This document shows, one piece after another, positions 52,201 through 60,742 of a stretch of 64,000 bases of DNA. The notes under the pieces were generated by a model. That model was not told where the DNA came from. It did not search any database and was given only the letters and a program-made list of their open reading frames with translations. The DNA comes from Io17-Chloro-G2 sp965226825. GTDB taxonomy: Bacteria > Chloroflexota > Dehalococcoidia > Lucifugimonadales > UBA3495. The stretch lies in the NCBI GenBank assembly GCA_965226825.1, contig CBDDED010000002.1, positions 1 through 64,000 on the forward strand. Direction: 5' to 3'. The stretch's first letter is position 1. Each line of letters starts with the position of its first letter. Made by a program: the position numbers and the translations under genes.

Positions 52201-52713
52201 ATGAAATTCCAAGCCATAAAAATCCTGGGCGAACGCTTGATCCACCTGCCTTCAAACATCATCCTCCGTCCGCCAAAACTCCACGAAGAGGACCCCACCC
52301 TGAACCCGGACCTGATAGTCCTAGAACCCCGAAACCCCAGGGTCGCGAGATTCATAACCCGAACCTCCGCCTGGTCTCCCATCCAGGACTTCGCCCATGA
52401 CGTCGCACCCTTATTGACCGACAGATGGCAGGAGGACCTGGGACTAAATGCCCAAGACGCCCGGGAGCTGGGCGACCGGCTGGAAAAAGAGTCCACCTCC
52501 AACCGCATCCATGACTGGGCAAGACAGCACCACGGGGCCTGGCACCACCAGGACCCCAACCCGACCCCCCACTCCATGGGGCCCCACTGGAAAATACCCG
52601 GAGAACTGGCCACCCACACGTTCGAGCCCCAGCACATCTTGGAGTTCGCCACGTTCCTACAGCAATCCCAAGGATTCGATAACCCCCCCAAACCCCAGAC
52701 CGACCAGGAATAA
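52201..52713 (+). CDS. Hypothetical protein
   Basis: 170 residues; mixed alpha/beta, with His-rich stretch (RQHHGAWHHQDPNPTPHSMGPHW) that may bind metal. Starts 20 bases after tRNA-Pro; a start inside the tRNA is rejected. No family recognised. Confidence 0.55.
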   Translation: MKFQAIKILGERLIHLPSNIILRPPKLHEEDPTLNPDLIVLEPRNPRVARFITRTSAWSPIQDFAHDVAPLLTDRWQEDLGLNAQDARELGDRLEKESTSNRIHDWARQHHGAWHHQDPNPTPHSMGPHWKIPGELATHTFEPQHILEFATFLQQSQGFDNPPKPQTDQE

Positions 52714-52876
52714 CTCACGGGAACCCACCACCTCAACGGGCATCTCCCAGACCCTCGCCCCAGCCAGCGATCAGCCTTCACACCAAGGCACCAGACCACC
52801 GGAACACCGGCCCGGGGTTTTCGTCGCATAATTATCCTCATGGCCACACACCCCCAGGGCCCTCAGGCAGGATTCG

Positions 52877-53155
52877 ATGCTCTACGTTGACCACATGAGA
52901 TACCCCTTCAGACGAATGCTGATGAACCACCTCATGGCCGACACCCACGAGGAACTCGAGCAGGCAATCATAGACCTGAGACTCCCACCGGGGATTATCC
53001 AGCACCCCGGGGAACCAAAGGAGCACCTGGACGTCTCCGAATCAAAACGAGCCCTGGCCCTCAAGTTGGGAGCAAAGCCCATCACCGGGAGAGAACTCGT
53101 GGAAATCGTACGCAGGAGAAGAGAAGACGGTGACCGTCAGAAAGTTAACTCCTGA
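52877..53155 (+). CDS. DUF4031-family protein
   Basis: 92 residues with the compact family pattern: MLYVDHMRYPF, HLMADTHEELEQA, HLDVSESKRALALKLGA and ITGRELVEIVRRRR. Function unknown; it occurs in phages and actinobacterial genomes. Overlaps the next gene by 26 bases. Confidence 0.85.
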   Translation: MLYVDHMRYPFRRMLMNHLMADTHEELEQAIIDLRLPPGIIQHPGEPKEHLDVSESKRALALKLGAKPITGRELVEIVRRRREDGDRQKVNS

Positions 53156-53630
53156 CCCGTGCCCGGACCACCCTCGCAAACGGACCTACTTCACCAGCCA
53201 GACGACCTCCGGTCAAATGAACTGGGACAGAAAGGAAGTCCTCCAGTACGTCTGCGGAGAAGCCCAGTGTAACCAGGAACTGGGATGGGTCTACGAATCC
53301 TTTTCGGACAACAGACTCCAGGAAACCCTCTCAGGAAGCACAAGTTGCCCCCAGGAATTACTCCAAAGGGTAAGAGCAAGAATTCACGAGAACAACACGG
53401 CAAACCTCACCCTCCTGGCAATCACAATAACGGTCTTCATCACCGTCGCACTCTATATAACCCTCTCCAGGACCACCGACGCAACGTGGAGCATTCTCCA
53501 CTCGGTTGGAATGGTTGCCGACCTAGCAATCTGCACAGCCGGAATCCTTCTAATAAGACGAGTCATGAGGAGAAATGCACCAAAGCTATACGAGAACACA
53601 GGACCACCGGTAACCCAATTACCAAGCTGA
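53130..53630 (+). CDS. Membrane protein with N-terminal zinc-type motif
   Basis: 166 residues from GTG 53130. N-terminal CPDH and YVCGEAQCNQEL give four potential metal ligands; two membrane helices follow (about residues 92-112 and 126-143), with a short cytoplasmic tail. Overlaps DUF4031. Unknown family. Confidence 0.6.
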   Translation: MTVRKLTPDPCPDHPRKRTYFTSQTTSGQMNWDRKEVLQYVCGEAQCNQELGWVYESFSDNRLQETLSGSTSCPQELLQRVRARIHENNTANLTLLAITITVFITVALYITLSRTTDATWSILHSVGMVADLAICTAGILLIRRVMRRNAPKLYENTGPPVTQLPS

Positions 53631-53640
53631 AGGAGAGTGC

Positions 53641-54339
53641 ATGAAAATCAAAGAGATCGTGGAAAGACTGGCCCACCAGGACCAAGACCGCTACGTGGTA
53701 CTGAGAGACGCCCACTCCGGCCTGGTCCACTCCCTCCAGTTCCTCATTGAAGAGACCGCCGCCATCGACGGACACCAGGACTTCAGGTGCGGCCCTCACA
53801 ACATGGACCACGACGACCCGGACAAAAACACCCGGGTGCTCCACTTCGGCCAGCAGGGCTGGTACGGCGACTACCCCGTCACCCCCAACGTGGAGACCGT
53901 CCAAAACCTCCTCACTGAACTCAGAAGCAGGAACCCCGAGATGCCGGCCGTCCTGACACACCACTTCGACGACATGTCCGACGTCGACCTCATAGTCCCC
54001 ATGGAAGACATGGCAAAACCGGTCCTCTGGGGCAACCCAGGCAGCAACGTCAGGGCATCGCCCTACGATTGCCCCAAGGGCCCGCCAGACAGACTCCTCC
54101 TCATAGCCAACCATGAGAGCGAGGCATACTCCCACCTCAGAAGGACCATGGACCGGGAGCTTAAATCCAGAGTCCTTGAACTCCAGTCGAGAAGGCCCGA
54201 GTACAGAGACCTGGACCAGCTTCCAGTCAGGAGCTCCTCCTGCTCCAGAAAAGCCCTGCAGACGGATCTTTACGCCGCAACCGTGGCGCTGAGAGAAGCA
54301 GAGATGGCCTACGTCCGCTCACTCCAAATAGAGGAATGA
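53641..54339 (+). CDS. Hypothetical protein
   Basis: 232 residues. An N-terminal helix (MKIKEIVERLAHQ) precedes a beta-rich part with HFGQQGWYGDYPV and MPAVLTHHFDDMSDVDLIVPMED, then a long C-terminal helix. AGGAG ten bases upstream. Unknown family. Confidence 0.6.
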   Translation: MKIKEIVERLAHQDQDRYVVLRDAHSGLVHSLQFLIEETAAIDGHQDFRCGPHNMDHDDPDKNTRVLHFGQQGWYGDYPVTPNVETVQNLLTELRSRNPEMPAVLTHHFDDMSDVDLIVPMEDMAKPVLWGNPGSNVRASPYDCPKGPPDRLLLIANHESEAYSHLRRTMDRELKSRVLELQSRRPEYRDLDQLPVRSSSCSRKALQTDLYAATVALREAEMAYVRSLQIEE

Positions 54340-54376
54340 CGCCCCTCCATCCCCAAGACTTTCCTAGAGGCAAACC

Positions 54377-54826
54377 ATGAGATCCACAGACGCCATCCCG
54401 GTCGCCACATGCACCATCCTCATCGTAGTGATGATCGGCTTCATGGTTGTCCTCTTCATCAACACCCGGAGAGGAATAATAGAAGAACAACCACCCAGCA
54501 CCACCCAGAAGATAGACGCCGGACAGGTAGCCCGGGAGTTCGTCTTCAACTGGCCGAAGGCCATGAAAAGCTACCAGGACCAGTGGTTCACAGTAAACGC
54601 AGGACCGGTCAACAGGGTCGCCAACCGCCGCGCCACCATAGAGTACGAAGGCGTCACCCGGAAGATGTACTTCAACAGCCAGGACGAAACCTGGACAATC
54701 GAGCCCGACCAGGACATAACCGCCGTCTGCAAGCTTACCAACGCCCGGGCCCACAACCGAAGCATCACGATGAAGGGATGCAGGTGGCCCACCCCCGAGC
54801 CCAAATATCCCAGAAGAAATCCATAG
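54377..54826 (+). CDS. Membrane-anchored OB-fold (tRNA_anti-like) protein
   Basis: 149 residues: one N-terminal membrane helix (about 8-29), a linker, then a small beta-barrel pattern (QWFTVNAGPVNRVANRRATIEY, MYFNSQDETWTIE, ITAVCKLTNARAHNRSITMKGC) like the OB-fold lipoprotein family called tRNA_anti-like. Probably faces the outside of the membrane. No direct RNA role implied. Confidence 0.65.
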   Translation: MRSTDAIPVATCTILIVVMIGFMVVLFINTRRGIIEEQPPSTTQKIDAGQVAREFVFNWPKAMKSYQDQWFTVNAGPVNRVANRRATIEYEGVTRKMYFNSQDETWTIEPDQDITAVCKLTNARAHNRSITMKGCRWPTPEPKYPRRNP

Positions 54827-54837
54827 GAACCGACAAC

Positions 54838-55201
54838 ATGAACTTCAGCCTCGAAGATAGACAAACCGGTCCGGATTGCAGCCCACACCGCCGTCCCGCT
54901 CACCAGCCAGTCGCTCCTAAACGCGGAGTCCCTGGCCCTCGCCCACTGCGTCTACCAGTATTCCAAGGTCTGTCAATCAGGAATTTCCCGTATCTTCTCC
55001 ATCAGCCAGGGAGAAAAGAGGATAGCGACCACCGAGATACGGCTCATCCAGGGAGAATGGAAAACCACCCAGATCCGGAGTTGCCGGAACGTAACTCCGA
55101 CACCCAAAGTCCAACACGCCGCCAAACAGATAGCCTCACTGTACAACGACGCCCAAAACAACCAGACCCGAAACTCACCGAAAGGCCCCACCGGGAAATA
55201 G
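54838..55201 (+). pseudogene. PcfJ-like protein, frameshifted near its start
   Basis: ATG 54838 opens a frame (MNFSLE) that loses sense, while the +1 frame from about 54854 to TAG 55201 reads KIDKPVRIAAH, LALAHCVYQYSKV, SRIFSISQGEKRIATTEIRL and WKTTQIRSCRN. This matches the conserved end of PcfJ-like proteins (HCV..Y, ATLEI, IxQxxGxxN), known from conjugative plasmids and phages. That frame has no start codon of its own, so a one-base shift at GAAG (54853) is needed. Only about 120 residues, shorter than typical PcfJ. Confidence 0.6.
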
Positions 55202-55202
55202 A

Positions 55203-55744
55203 ATGATATTAACCTTCGCCACCGCCATCTACGGACACTTTGGCACCCAGGACTACTACCTGACCACGATCAAGACAAACCAGGCCCTGCAGATAATTGA
55301 GCCCGCGGCCAACCTGCTCGACCCATCCACGCCAGAACCAGGAGCTTCAACCAGGACAACCTCCAAAAAGAAACCAGGGCGTTCTCCCCAGGCAACTCAA
55401 ACGCCTCCTCAAATAGCCGATATCTGGTTTCACCACCCATGGTGGTGGCAATCCAGGACGGCGACCCCATGTTCCTGCCAATCGAGGTGACCGAAAGCCC
55501 CTACATCCCCAAAGGGACCGACCTCCAAATGGGAATACTCCAGATTTCAGAACCCAACCGTTTCCTCCTGCTGAGCCCGCAAACGCAACTTGAGTCGATC
55601 AGACAACGGACCCAGCCCGAAGGCCACGACGACCAGCAGGACGACATCCCCATCATGCTCATAGAGCACCGAGACACCCCCGAAGGACGCGAGAAATCCC
55701 GACAACTGGCAGCCCACCTCACACAACAAGGAGCGCCCAGATGA
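55203..55744 (+). pseudogene. DndB-like DGQHR-family protein, frameshifted
   Basis: First frame: MILTFATAIYGHFGTQDYYL and ALQIIEPAANLLDP, like the N-terminus of DGQHR proteins. Second frame (shift of -1 near 55320): RSFNQDNLQKETRAF, MVVAIQDGD, MGILQISEPNRFLLL, DDIPIMLIEHRD and REKSRQLAAHL. One extra C in the ACCCAT run would join them. The DGQHR box is replaced by SPQTQ after FLLL. About 180 residues, half the usual length. DndB controls DNA phosphorothioation genes; this copy lacks the namesake motif so may be inactive. Confidence 0.5.
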
Positions 55745-56217
55745 CCACAAGGTCACCCAACGGACTCTACCTATACTCCAACCCGACCAAGCACAACCCC
55801 GGACCCAACAGGTTCTTCCTCAAAGAAGAAGCTCTCAGAAAACTCCTCGAATCCGGAGCCCTCTTCGTAAACTACGTCCTCTACCCACACGCAGAGGACG
55901 ACGGCCTTCCACCTGGGACCAAGACCATCACCCTCTACGTCAACGCCAACGACCTGTTCACCTGGGCCTGCTCGGAGGGAGTCCCAATAGGTTCCAACAG
56001 GGAACTCGAGCAACTCGTCAACATGCACCTGAAGGAACCCGGCCACGGCGTATCCAAGTGGTGCTGCATCAAAAGGAACCTCAAACCACAGAACCCGGTC
56101 GCCCAACAGATGAGCGACGCCGGCGTCTGGGACGACGTGATGGAGCAACTTCCCGACAACCCCGGCTGGAACCAGTGCTGGGCCCCCGGTCCCTGCGCTC
56201 TCCACAACAAGGACTAA
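55741..56217 (+). CDS. Hypothetical protein with cysteine-rich C-terminus
   Basis: 158 residues. N-terminal alpha/beta part (LYLYSNPTKHNPGPNRFFLK, TITLYVNANDLFTWAC) and cysteines near the end (KWCCIKRN, CWAPGPC). ATGA overlap with the DndB-like gene. Unknown family. Confidence 0.55.
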   Translation: MTTRSPNGLYLYSNPTKHNPGPNRFFLKEEALRKLLESGALFVNYVLYPHAEDDGLPPGTKTITLYVNANDLFTWACSEGVPIGSNRELEQLVNMHLKEPGHGVSKWCCIKRNLKPQNPVAQQMSDAGVWDDVMEQLPDNPGWNQCWAPGPCALHNKD

Positions 56218-56251
56218 ACCCCAAACCCAGAACGCTCTCCGGAGGATTGAA

Positions 56252-56587
56252 ATGACCACCCAACACAACCCACCCCAATATTCGATCGGCATCTTCCCAG
56301 ACCTCGAGTCCCTGCTGGCATCCGACCCCCAGTCTTTCAATGACCTGACATCAATGGAACCTCCGGCCCTAATCAAGTTGGTGCTGGACTACGTCCAGGA
56401 CCTGGACAAAACCGTTCACGCAGTCTTTCCACTCCTAGACATCAAGGTGGACCCTGACGGAGCCGTCGACATCCCCCGCCCCCACCCAAACCAGTACGAC
56501 CATACCAACCACCTGATAGACTGGCTCGAAGACCGGTGGACCCACATCATGGAAAGAAACACACCAGGCCTCACCGATACCAAATAG
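56252..56587 (+). CDS. Small hypothetical acidic protein
   Basis: 111 residues, acidic and mostly helical (LESLLASDPQSFNDL, LIDWLEDRWTHIMER). GGAGG lies ten bases before the ATG. Unknown family. Confidence 0.55.
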   Translation: MTTQHNPPQYSIGIFPDLESLLASDPQSFNDLTSMEPPALIKLVLDYVQDLDKTVHAVFPLLDIKVDPDGAVDIPRPHPNQYDHTNHLIDWLEDRWTHIMERNTPGLTDTK

Positions 56588-56641
56588 GGCGACACGACAC
56601 AGGGCGACCCCCCACAGCCCAATACACCACTGGGCGCCAGC

Positions 56642-57042
56642 ATGGTGACCCCCCCACACTCCAAGACGTCCTGGAGGAGGCAATCCTCTCGGTACAAAAA
56701 GACGTGTGGGACAACGAGATGCAAGGACTCTCCGAAGAGCAGCACAGCCGGATGTCCGAAGAGGACATGGAGAAACTCGACAGGACCTTCGCAACAGAAC
56801 CCATTACCCAGATTTCCCGGATACTTGAAACCATACCCAGGCTCCGGGAGTTGCTCAACGAGAGTTACCATGCCTACGAACTCCCCGAATACGTCATGAT
56901 CCAAATAGACGGCGCCCTGGAGGCCCAGTCAGACAGCATAGTTGACAGCCTCACCGCCTCGGAAATGGAGACACTCAAACAACTGGTCCGGACCACCATG
57001 GAGCAGAGAACACAGACCCAACCCCCAGCCGGGCTTGAGTAG
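56642..57042 (+). CDS. Hypothetical helical protein, probable frameshift at a C-run
   Basis: The good coding frame (PTLQDVLEEAILSVQKDV through TMEQRTQTQPPAGLE, about 130 residues, acidic and helical) has no start codon downstream of the previous gene. ATG 56642 is in the frame that would join it if the seven-C run at 56651-56657 had eight Cs (MVTPPTLQDVLEE). Otherwise a start at GTG 56536 inside the upstream gene would be needed, which looks unlikely. Unknown family. Confidence 0.5.
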
Positions 57043-57101
57043 CCCAGACTCAACTCCCCCGGCGTGGGAAAATCCCAGCCCCAAAACAAACCGGAGGAAA
57101 A

Positions 57102-58031
57102 ATGAAAACCCCCACAGACGACTTCCGGACCCAACACGACCTTCAAGACAAGGAAGACCCAAGCGAGGAATGGAAGGAAGAAGTGGCCGTGGCCAACTTC
57201 ATCCGCCATCTCGGTCAAGCCGACTCGAAACTTGCCAGGGAAGTACAGCACCTGAGCGAGCCCGCCACCAGCCTCTCCTGGGCCCGCGGAACTCCCCAGG
57301 ACCGGAAGGAAAAGTTGACCACCCTATTCCGCACCACGACCGAGATGGCGAAAGAAGTCGATGCCCCCGAGATGGCCCACCTGGTCCACGCAGTCCAACA
57401 GGCCATAACCTACCCACTGAAGGAAAGCGTCAAGGACCTCACCCACCCAGACCGCCGGATGACGGCCGCCTTCGAGCCCGGCAAGCACTCCCAGATGATC
57501 GACGTGGTCCGACGCCACCTATCCCACCAGATGTCCACCCTCCAGGACAATTTGACCGAGTACCTCTCCCGGGCTGAACCCTCGCAGATCGACGAGCAGG
57601 ACAAGTTCGAGATCGTCGAGACGAACCTCCAAGCGATGATCCAAATAGAACGAGACATAGATCTCGCACAGCACGGCCACAAGCCCGACTCAATGGCCCT
57701 GGACCTTCAGAGAGAATTCGACTCGGTCACAGACAGCCGGACCCAGACCCTCCACTTCGACTTCAAGGCATTCATGACCGACCGGTACCAACACGGCACC
57801 GACCCGGACAATATCCACAACAACAACTACCTTCAGGTCATCCATTGGGAACAGTTCAAGGAAGACTTCCAGGAATTCACCCAGAGCCACCTACCAGGAG
57901 ACACCCACCGGCTCGCCCTCGAGATTGCGATGGTTTCCACCATCCAGACGAGGGAGACCATGTTCGGGCTCACCGACCCCACCGACAACGAAGAATACGT
58001 CAAAGCAATGACCACAAAACCACAGCCATAA
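57102..58031 (+). CDS. Hypothetical helical protein
   Basis: 309 residues, acidic and predicted mostly alpha-helical with possible coiled coil (EVAVANFIRHLGQADSKLAREVQHL, DKFEIVETNLQAMIQIERDI). No catalytic motif. CGGAGG seven bases before the ATG. Largest unassigned + strand gene after 54 kb. The next 270 bases hold only a doubtful 34-codon frame at 58145. Confidence 0.6.
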   Translation: MKTPTDDFRTQHDLQDKEDPSEEWKEEVAVANFIRHLGQADSKLAREVQHLSEPATSLSWARGTPQDRKEKLTTLFRTTTEMAKEVDAPEMAHLVHAVQQAITYPLKESVKDLTHPDRRMTAAFEPGKHSQMIDVVRRHLSHQMSTLQDNLTEYLSRAEPSQIDEQDKFEIVETNLQAMIQIERDIDLAQHGHKPDSMALDLQREFDSVTDSRTQTLHFDFKAFMTDRYQHGTDPDNIHNNNYLQVIHWEQFKEDFQEFTQSHLPGDTHRLALEIAMVSTIQTRETMFGLTDPTDNEEYVKAMTTKPQP

Positions 58032-58305
58032 ACGACCCCCACCTTTCCAAAACAACCCACACCCCCAAACCGCACCGGCGTCCTCCGGACACAGAGATTA
58101 CCGCCCGTCCGGACCACCACCCGCAAGGGCTTCGACTTCCAATTATGACCGCGACAGACACACCAAGGACCCCAAACCCCCAAACCCAGACAGTCGCGGC
58201 CGCCCCCTTCATCAATAATCCGGGGCCCGCCCCAACTCCACACTCCTGAAATTCCCGACCGGAACAACCCCACATAGTCCTCAACCCCACAGGAGAAGAC
58301 TTAAA

Positions 58306-58716
58306 ATGAACACACCCCACGATCAACCCTCAAACATAAAAACTCCCCTTCCCCAGGTAGCCGGCGACTACGTCTCACCCCACTACGTATGGACCCGGAC
58401 CGGCCCAACCACACTCCGGATAGCAGTCATTGACGGCGAACACTTCACCTCCTGGACGGTAGCCCCAGACATCATGGGTACATGGAACCTCAACGACACC
58501 GGAGGGGTACCACTTGACCTGGTACGAACAAATTACACCAGGACACCATATGCGGACCCAGGGCGCGCCATCGACGCAGCCCAGGAACTCGCGGACAAAC
58601 TCCTCAGAATATGGGACCAGGAAATCGAAAGCAGAATAGTGGACAAACGGACGGCGCTCCTCAATACCGAGCTCGCCTTCCGTGGTATTCCAACCGAAAT
58701 CAAGGAGAACCCATGA
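58306..58716 (+). CDS. Hypothetical protein upstream of deformylase
   Basis: 136 residues; beta-rich start (GDYVSPHYVWTRTGPTTLRIAVID) and a long C-terminal helix (AIDAAQELADKLLRIWDQEIESR). Joined by ATGA to the peptide deformylase gene, so expressed together. Unknown family. Confidence 0.55.
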   Translation: MNTPHDQPSNIKTPLPQVAGDYVSPHYVWTRTGPTTLRIAVIDGEHFTSWTVAPDIMGTWNLNDTGGVPLDLVRTNYTRTPYADPGRAIDAAQELADKLLRIWDQEIESRIVDKRTALLNTELAFRGIPTEIKENP

Positions 58717-59201
58717 CAAACCTGAGCCTCCGGGTCATCCCCGACCCCTGCCTGAGGACAAAGACCATCAGAGTCAAAACCCTACGCCCCGAACTCAAGG
58801 ACCTATCCCAGGAGATGCTCAAGGTCATGCGTTTTCACAGGGGCGTGGGACTGGCCGCCAACCAGGTCGGCCTAACGGACAAAATCGCCGTGATCCAGAG
58901 CGACCACATGCCCGAGCCCCTGGTGTTAATCAACCCCGAGATAATCCAAAGACACGGCACCCGAGAGGTCACCGAGGGCTGTCTCAGCCTCCCCGGCCGG
59001 AGCGACATGGTAACCCGCTCCAAGAGGATCCGGGTGACGGCCATGGGCATAGACGGCAGGCCCATAAAGATAACCGCAGAGGACCTCCTGGCCCAGATCA
59101 TAGAGCACGAGACCGACCACCTGAACGGAGTCGTCTACACTGATCACCTGGACACCAACCGACACAAACCCCACCCCAGGAACATTGAGTTCCTCAGTTA
59201 A
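58713..59201 (+). CDS. def: Peptide deformylase, phage-type
   Basis: Removes the formyl group from nascent protein N-termini. 162 residues with all three motifs: GVGLAANQVG near 45, EGCLSLPG (metal cysteine) near 92 and HETDHLNG (metal histidines, catalytic glutamate) near 134. Short C-terminus, as in deformylases carried by marine phages. Start set by the ATGA overlap. A chromosomal copy presumably exists elsewhere, so this is a supplementary enzyme of the element. Confidence 0.93.
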   Translation: MTNLSLRVIPDPCLRTKTIRVKTLRPELKDLSQEMLKVMRFHRGVGLAANQVGLTDKIAVIQSDHMPEPLVLINPEIIQRHGTREVTEGCLSLPGRSDMVTRSKRIRVTAMGIDGRPIKITAEDLLAQIIEHETDHLNGVVYTDHLDTNRHKPHPRNIEFLS

Positions 59202-59302
59202 CCCGACAGACGCCCCATCCAAAACGAGCCGGGCCCCGGCGCCGCCCCCCCGTGGGATTCACACCCCTCCAACCCGACACCATCTCAAAGGGAGAACCCA
59301 AA

Positions 59303-59758
59303 ATGACAAGCACAATCACCATAAACATCTACGGCACAACCAGCGACGACGACAACGAGGACCACCAGGTACCCGGCGGGTTCGCTGCAATCATCAACGC
59401 CGGAGATACAGAATACCGCATTGCCGGCGGAGCACCCCGGACCGACATCGGAGACATGACCATGACCGCGGCCGCCAAGGCCCTCAGGGCGGTCAAATGG
59501 ACAGCCGAATCAAAGTCCGCCAAGGTCGAGTTACATACGGATTTCAGCTTCATGGTCGACCTGTTCCACTCAGCGCCGCCAATCAGGCACAACTGCCTCC
59601 TACCAATATGGCAGGAGATACTCCGAGAAGCCGCTCCCCTAGACGTAAAATTCGTGAAATGCCGGCAGACATCGGAGCCCTGCCGCATCCTCGCGAAGAG
59701 CCAGATCACCATCGCCCAAAACTCAAAGGGGCCCTACCACTACTACGCCCGAAACTGA
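59303..59758 (+). CDS. RNase H-fold protein lacking most catalytic residues
   Basis: 151 residues. The order GGFAAIINAGDTEYRIAGGA, TMTAAAKALRAVKW, KVELHTDFSFMVDLF and LPIWQEIL, KFVKCRQ..SEPCRILAKSQ follows RNase HI strand by strand. Of the catalytic set only the Asp of HTD is clear: the first Asp is not in a SDGS context, the helix glutamate is methionine in DMTMTAA, and the final Asp is absent. Probably a binding or structural role. GGGAGA site before ATG 59303. Confidence 0.6.
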   Translation: MTSTITINIYGTTSDDDNEDHQVPGGFAAIINAGDTEYRIAGGAPRTDIGDMTMTAAAKALRAVKWTAESKSAKVELHTDFSFMVDLFHSAPPIRHNCLLPIWQEILREAAPLDVKFVKCRQTSEPCRILAKSQITIAQNSKGPYHYYARN

Positions 59759-59801
59759 GTCCAGGATACAATCCCCAAACCCCAAAAAGGAGCGGCACAC
59801 A

Positions 59802-60272
59802 GTGAACGGATCCCCCAACACACCAACCCAAAACCTCTACGACCAGGAAATCGCCTCGTTCTACCACGAAAAAGAAAGGACGAAGGTCCTGGCCGTCGCA
59901 CGAGCGTTGTACGGCAACTATCAAAATACCGCGGTACTGGTCCTCACCCCCGATTACCTAGGAGTACACCAACCGACCCACAAAGTGTCACCAGAGCAAT
60001 CCAAAGCCGAGTCAATCTGGCCCCTCGTAAACATTGAGAACATCAAAATAGACGACCGCCAAACCGGCTTCCTTCTCTGGATAAACAGCAGGATAAACCC
60101 AAAGTGGAGGGAGAGCTTCGTCATCGAAGACGATCCCACAGACCTCAGGTCAAAGATCACCGAACTCCACAGGACAGCCATGGCAAACCGGGCGCAGGAG
60201 GAAGTCCAGAAACTCGAGACTGCACTCGAACTGGCCAGGAACAACCTCAAGCAAATCAAAGAAACCCCTTAA
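59802..60272 (+). CDS. Hypothetical protein with coiled-coil tail
   Basis: 156 residues from GTG 59802 with AAAGGAG ten bases upstream. Central beta region (TAVLVLTPDYLGVH, IWPLVNIENIKIDD, GFLLWINS) reminiscent of a PH-like domain, then a C-terminal coiled coil (EEVQKLETALELARNNLKQI). PH-like assignment is a guess. Confidence 0.55.
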   Translation: MNGSPNTPTQNLYDQEIASFYHEKERTKVLAVARALYGNYQNTAVLVLTPDYLGVHQPTHKVSPEQSKAESIWPLVNIENIKIDDRQTGFLLWINSRINPKWRESFVIEDDPTDLRSKITELHRTAMANRAQEEVQKLETALELARNNLKQIKETP

Positions 60273-60328
60273 ATTCCACCCACCAAACCCTATCCCCCAC
60301 CCCCGAAAGCAAAAAGAGGCCACAACAC

Positions 60329-60715
60329 ATGGAACTACGTTACGTAATCAACGCAGAGACCCACAAAGTACAGGACCTACAACAGGCCCTTCACCAGGCG
60401 GGCATCGTATTCGACCCGCGGGAAAACCTCTGCGCTATGCCCACTGAAAACCACCAGGAATCCATATTCCAGGGACACGACCTCGACCGGCTCCCCGGAG
60501 CCGCCAACACCTACCTGGAAGAAATGGACAGCCCCCACCGGTTCCGAGAGGACATGGACCAGATGGGAGACATCGAGGCCCTGTACGAGTTTCTCTCCCT
60601 GATGACCGTTTACTCAGACTGGCATAAAGGCGACAGCATCCTGGAGATCAATCCCGCGAGGCTCGACGAATTCCGCACCAAGTATCCAAGACTCATGGAA
60701 GACCCCAGGCCCTGA
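60329..60715 (+). CDS. Hypothetical protein
   Basis: 128 residues, acidic, alpha/beta (MELRYVINAETHKVQDLQQAL, LYEFLSLMTVYSDWHKGD). ATG 60329 chosen because the longer frame upstream is antisense-like and AAGAGG precedes this start. Unknown family. Confidence 0.55.
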   Translation: MELRYVINAETHKVQDLQQALHQAGIVFDPRENLCAMPTENHQESIFQGHDLDRLPGAANTYLEEMDSPHRFREDMDQMGDIEALYEFLSLMTVYSDWHKGDSILEINPARLDEFRTKYPRLMEDPRP

Positions 60716-60742
60716 GCAAATCCACCACCTGAGAGCACCCAA

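Noticed and set aside
54409..55206. 265-codon + strand open frame
   Set aside because: Low-complexity Arg/Pro/His translation that overlaps the OB-fold gene and the PcfJ-like frame; a shadow created by C-rich codons.
58145..58249. 34-codon frame in the gap before the deformylase pair
   Set aside because: Proline/threonine-rich, without ribosome site or family; not distinguishable from chance in C-rich DNA.
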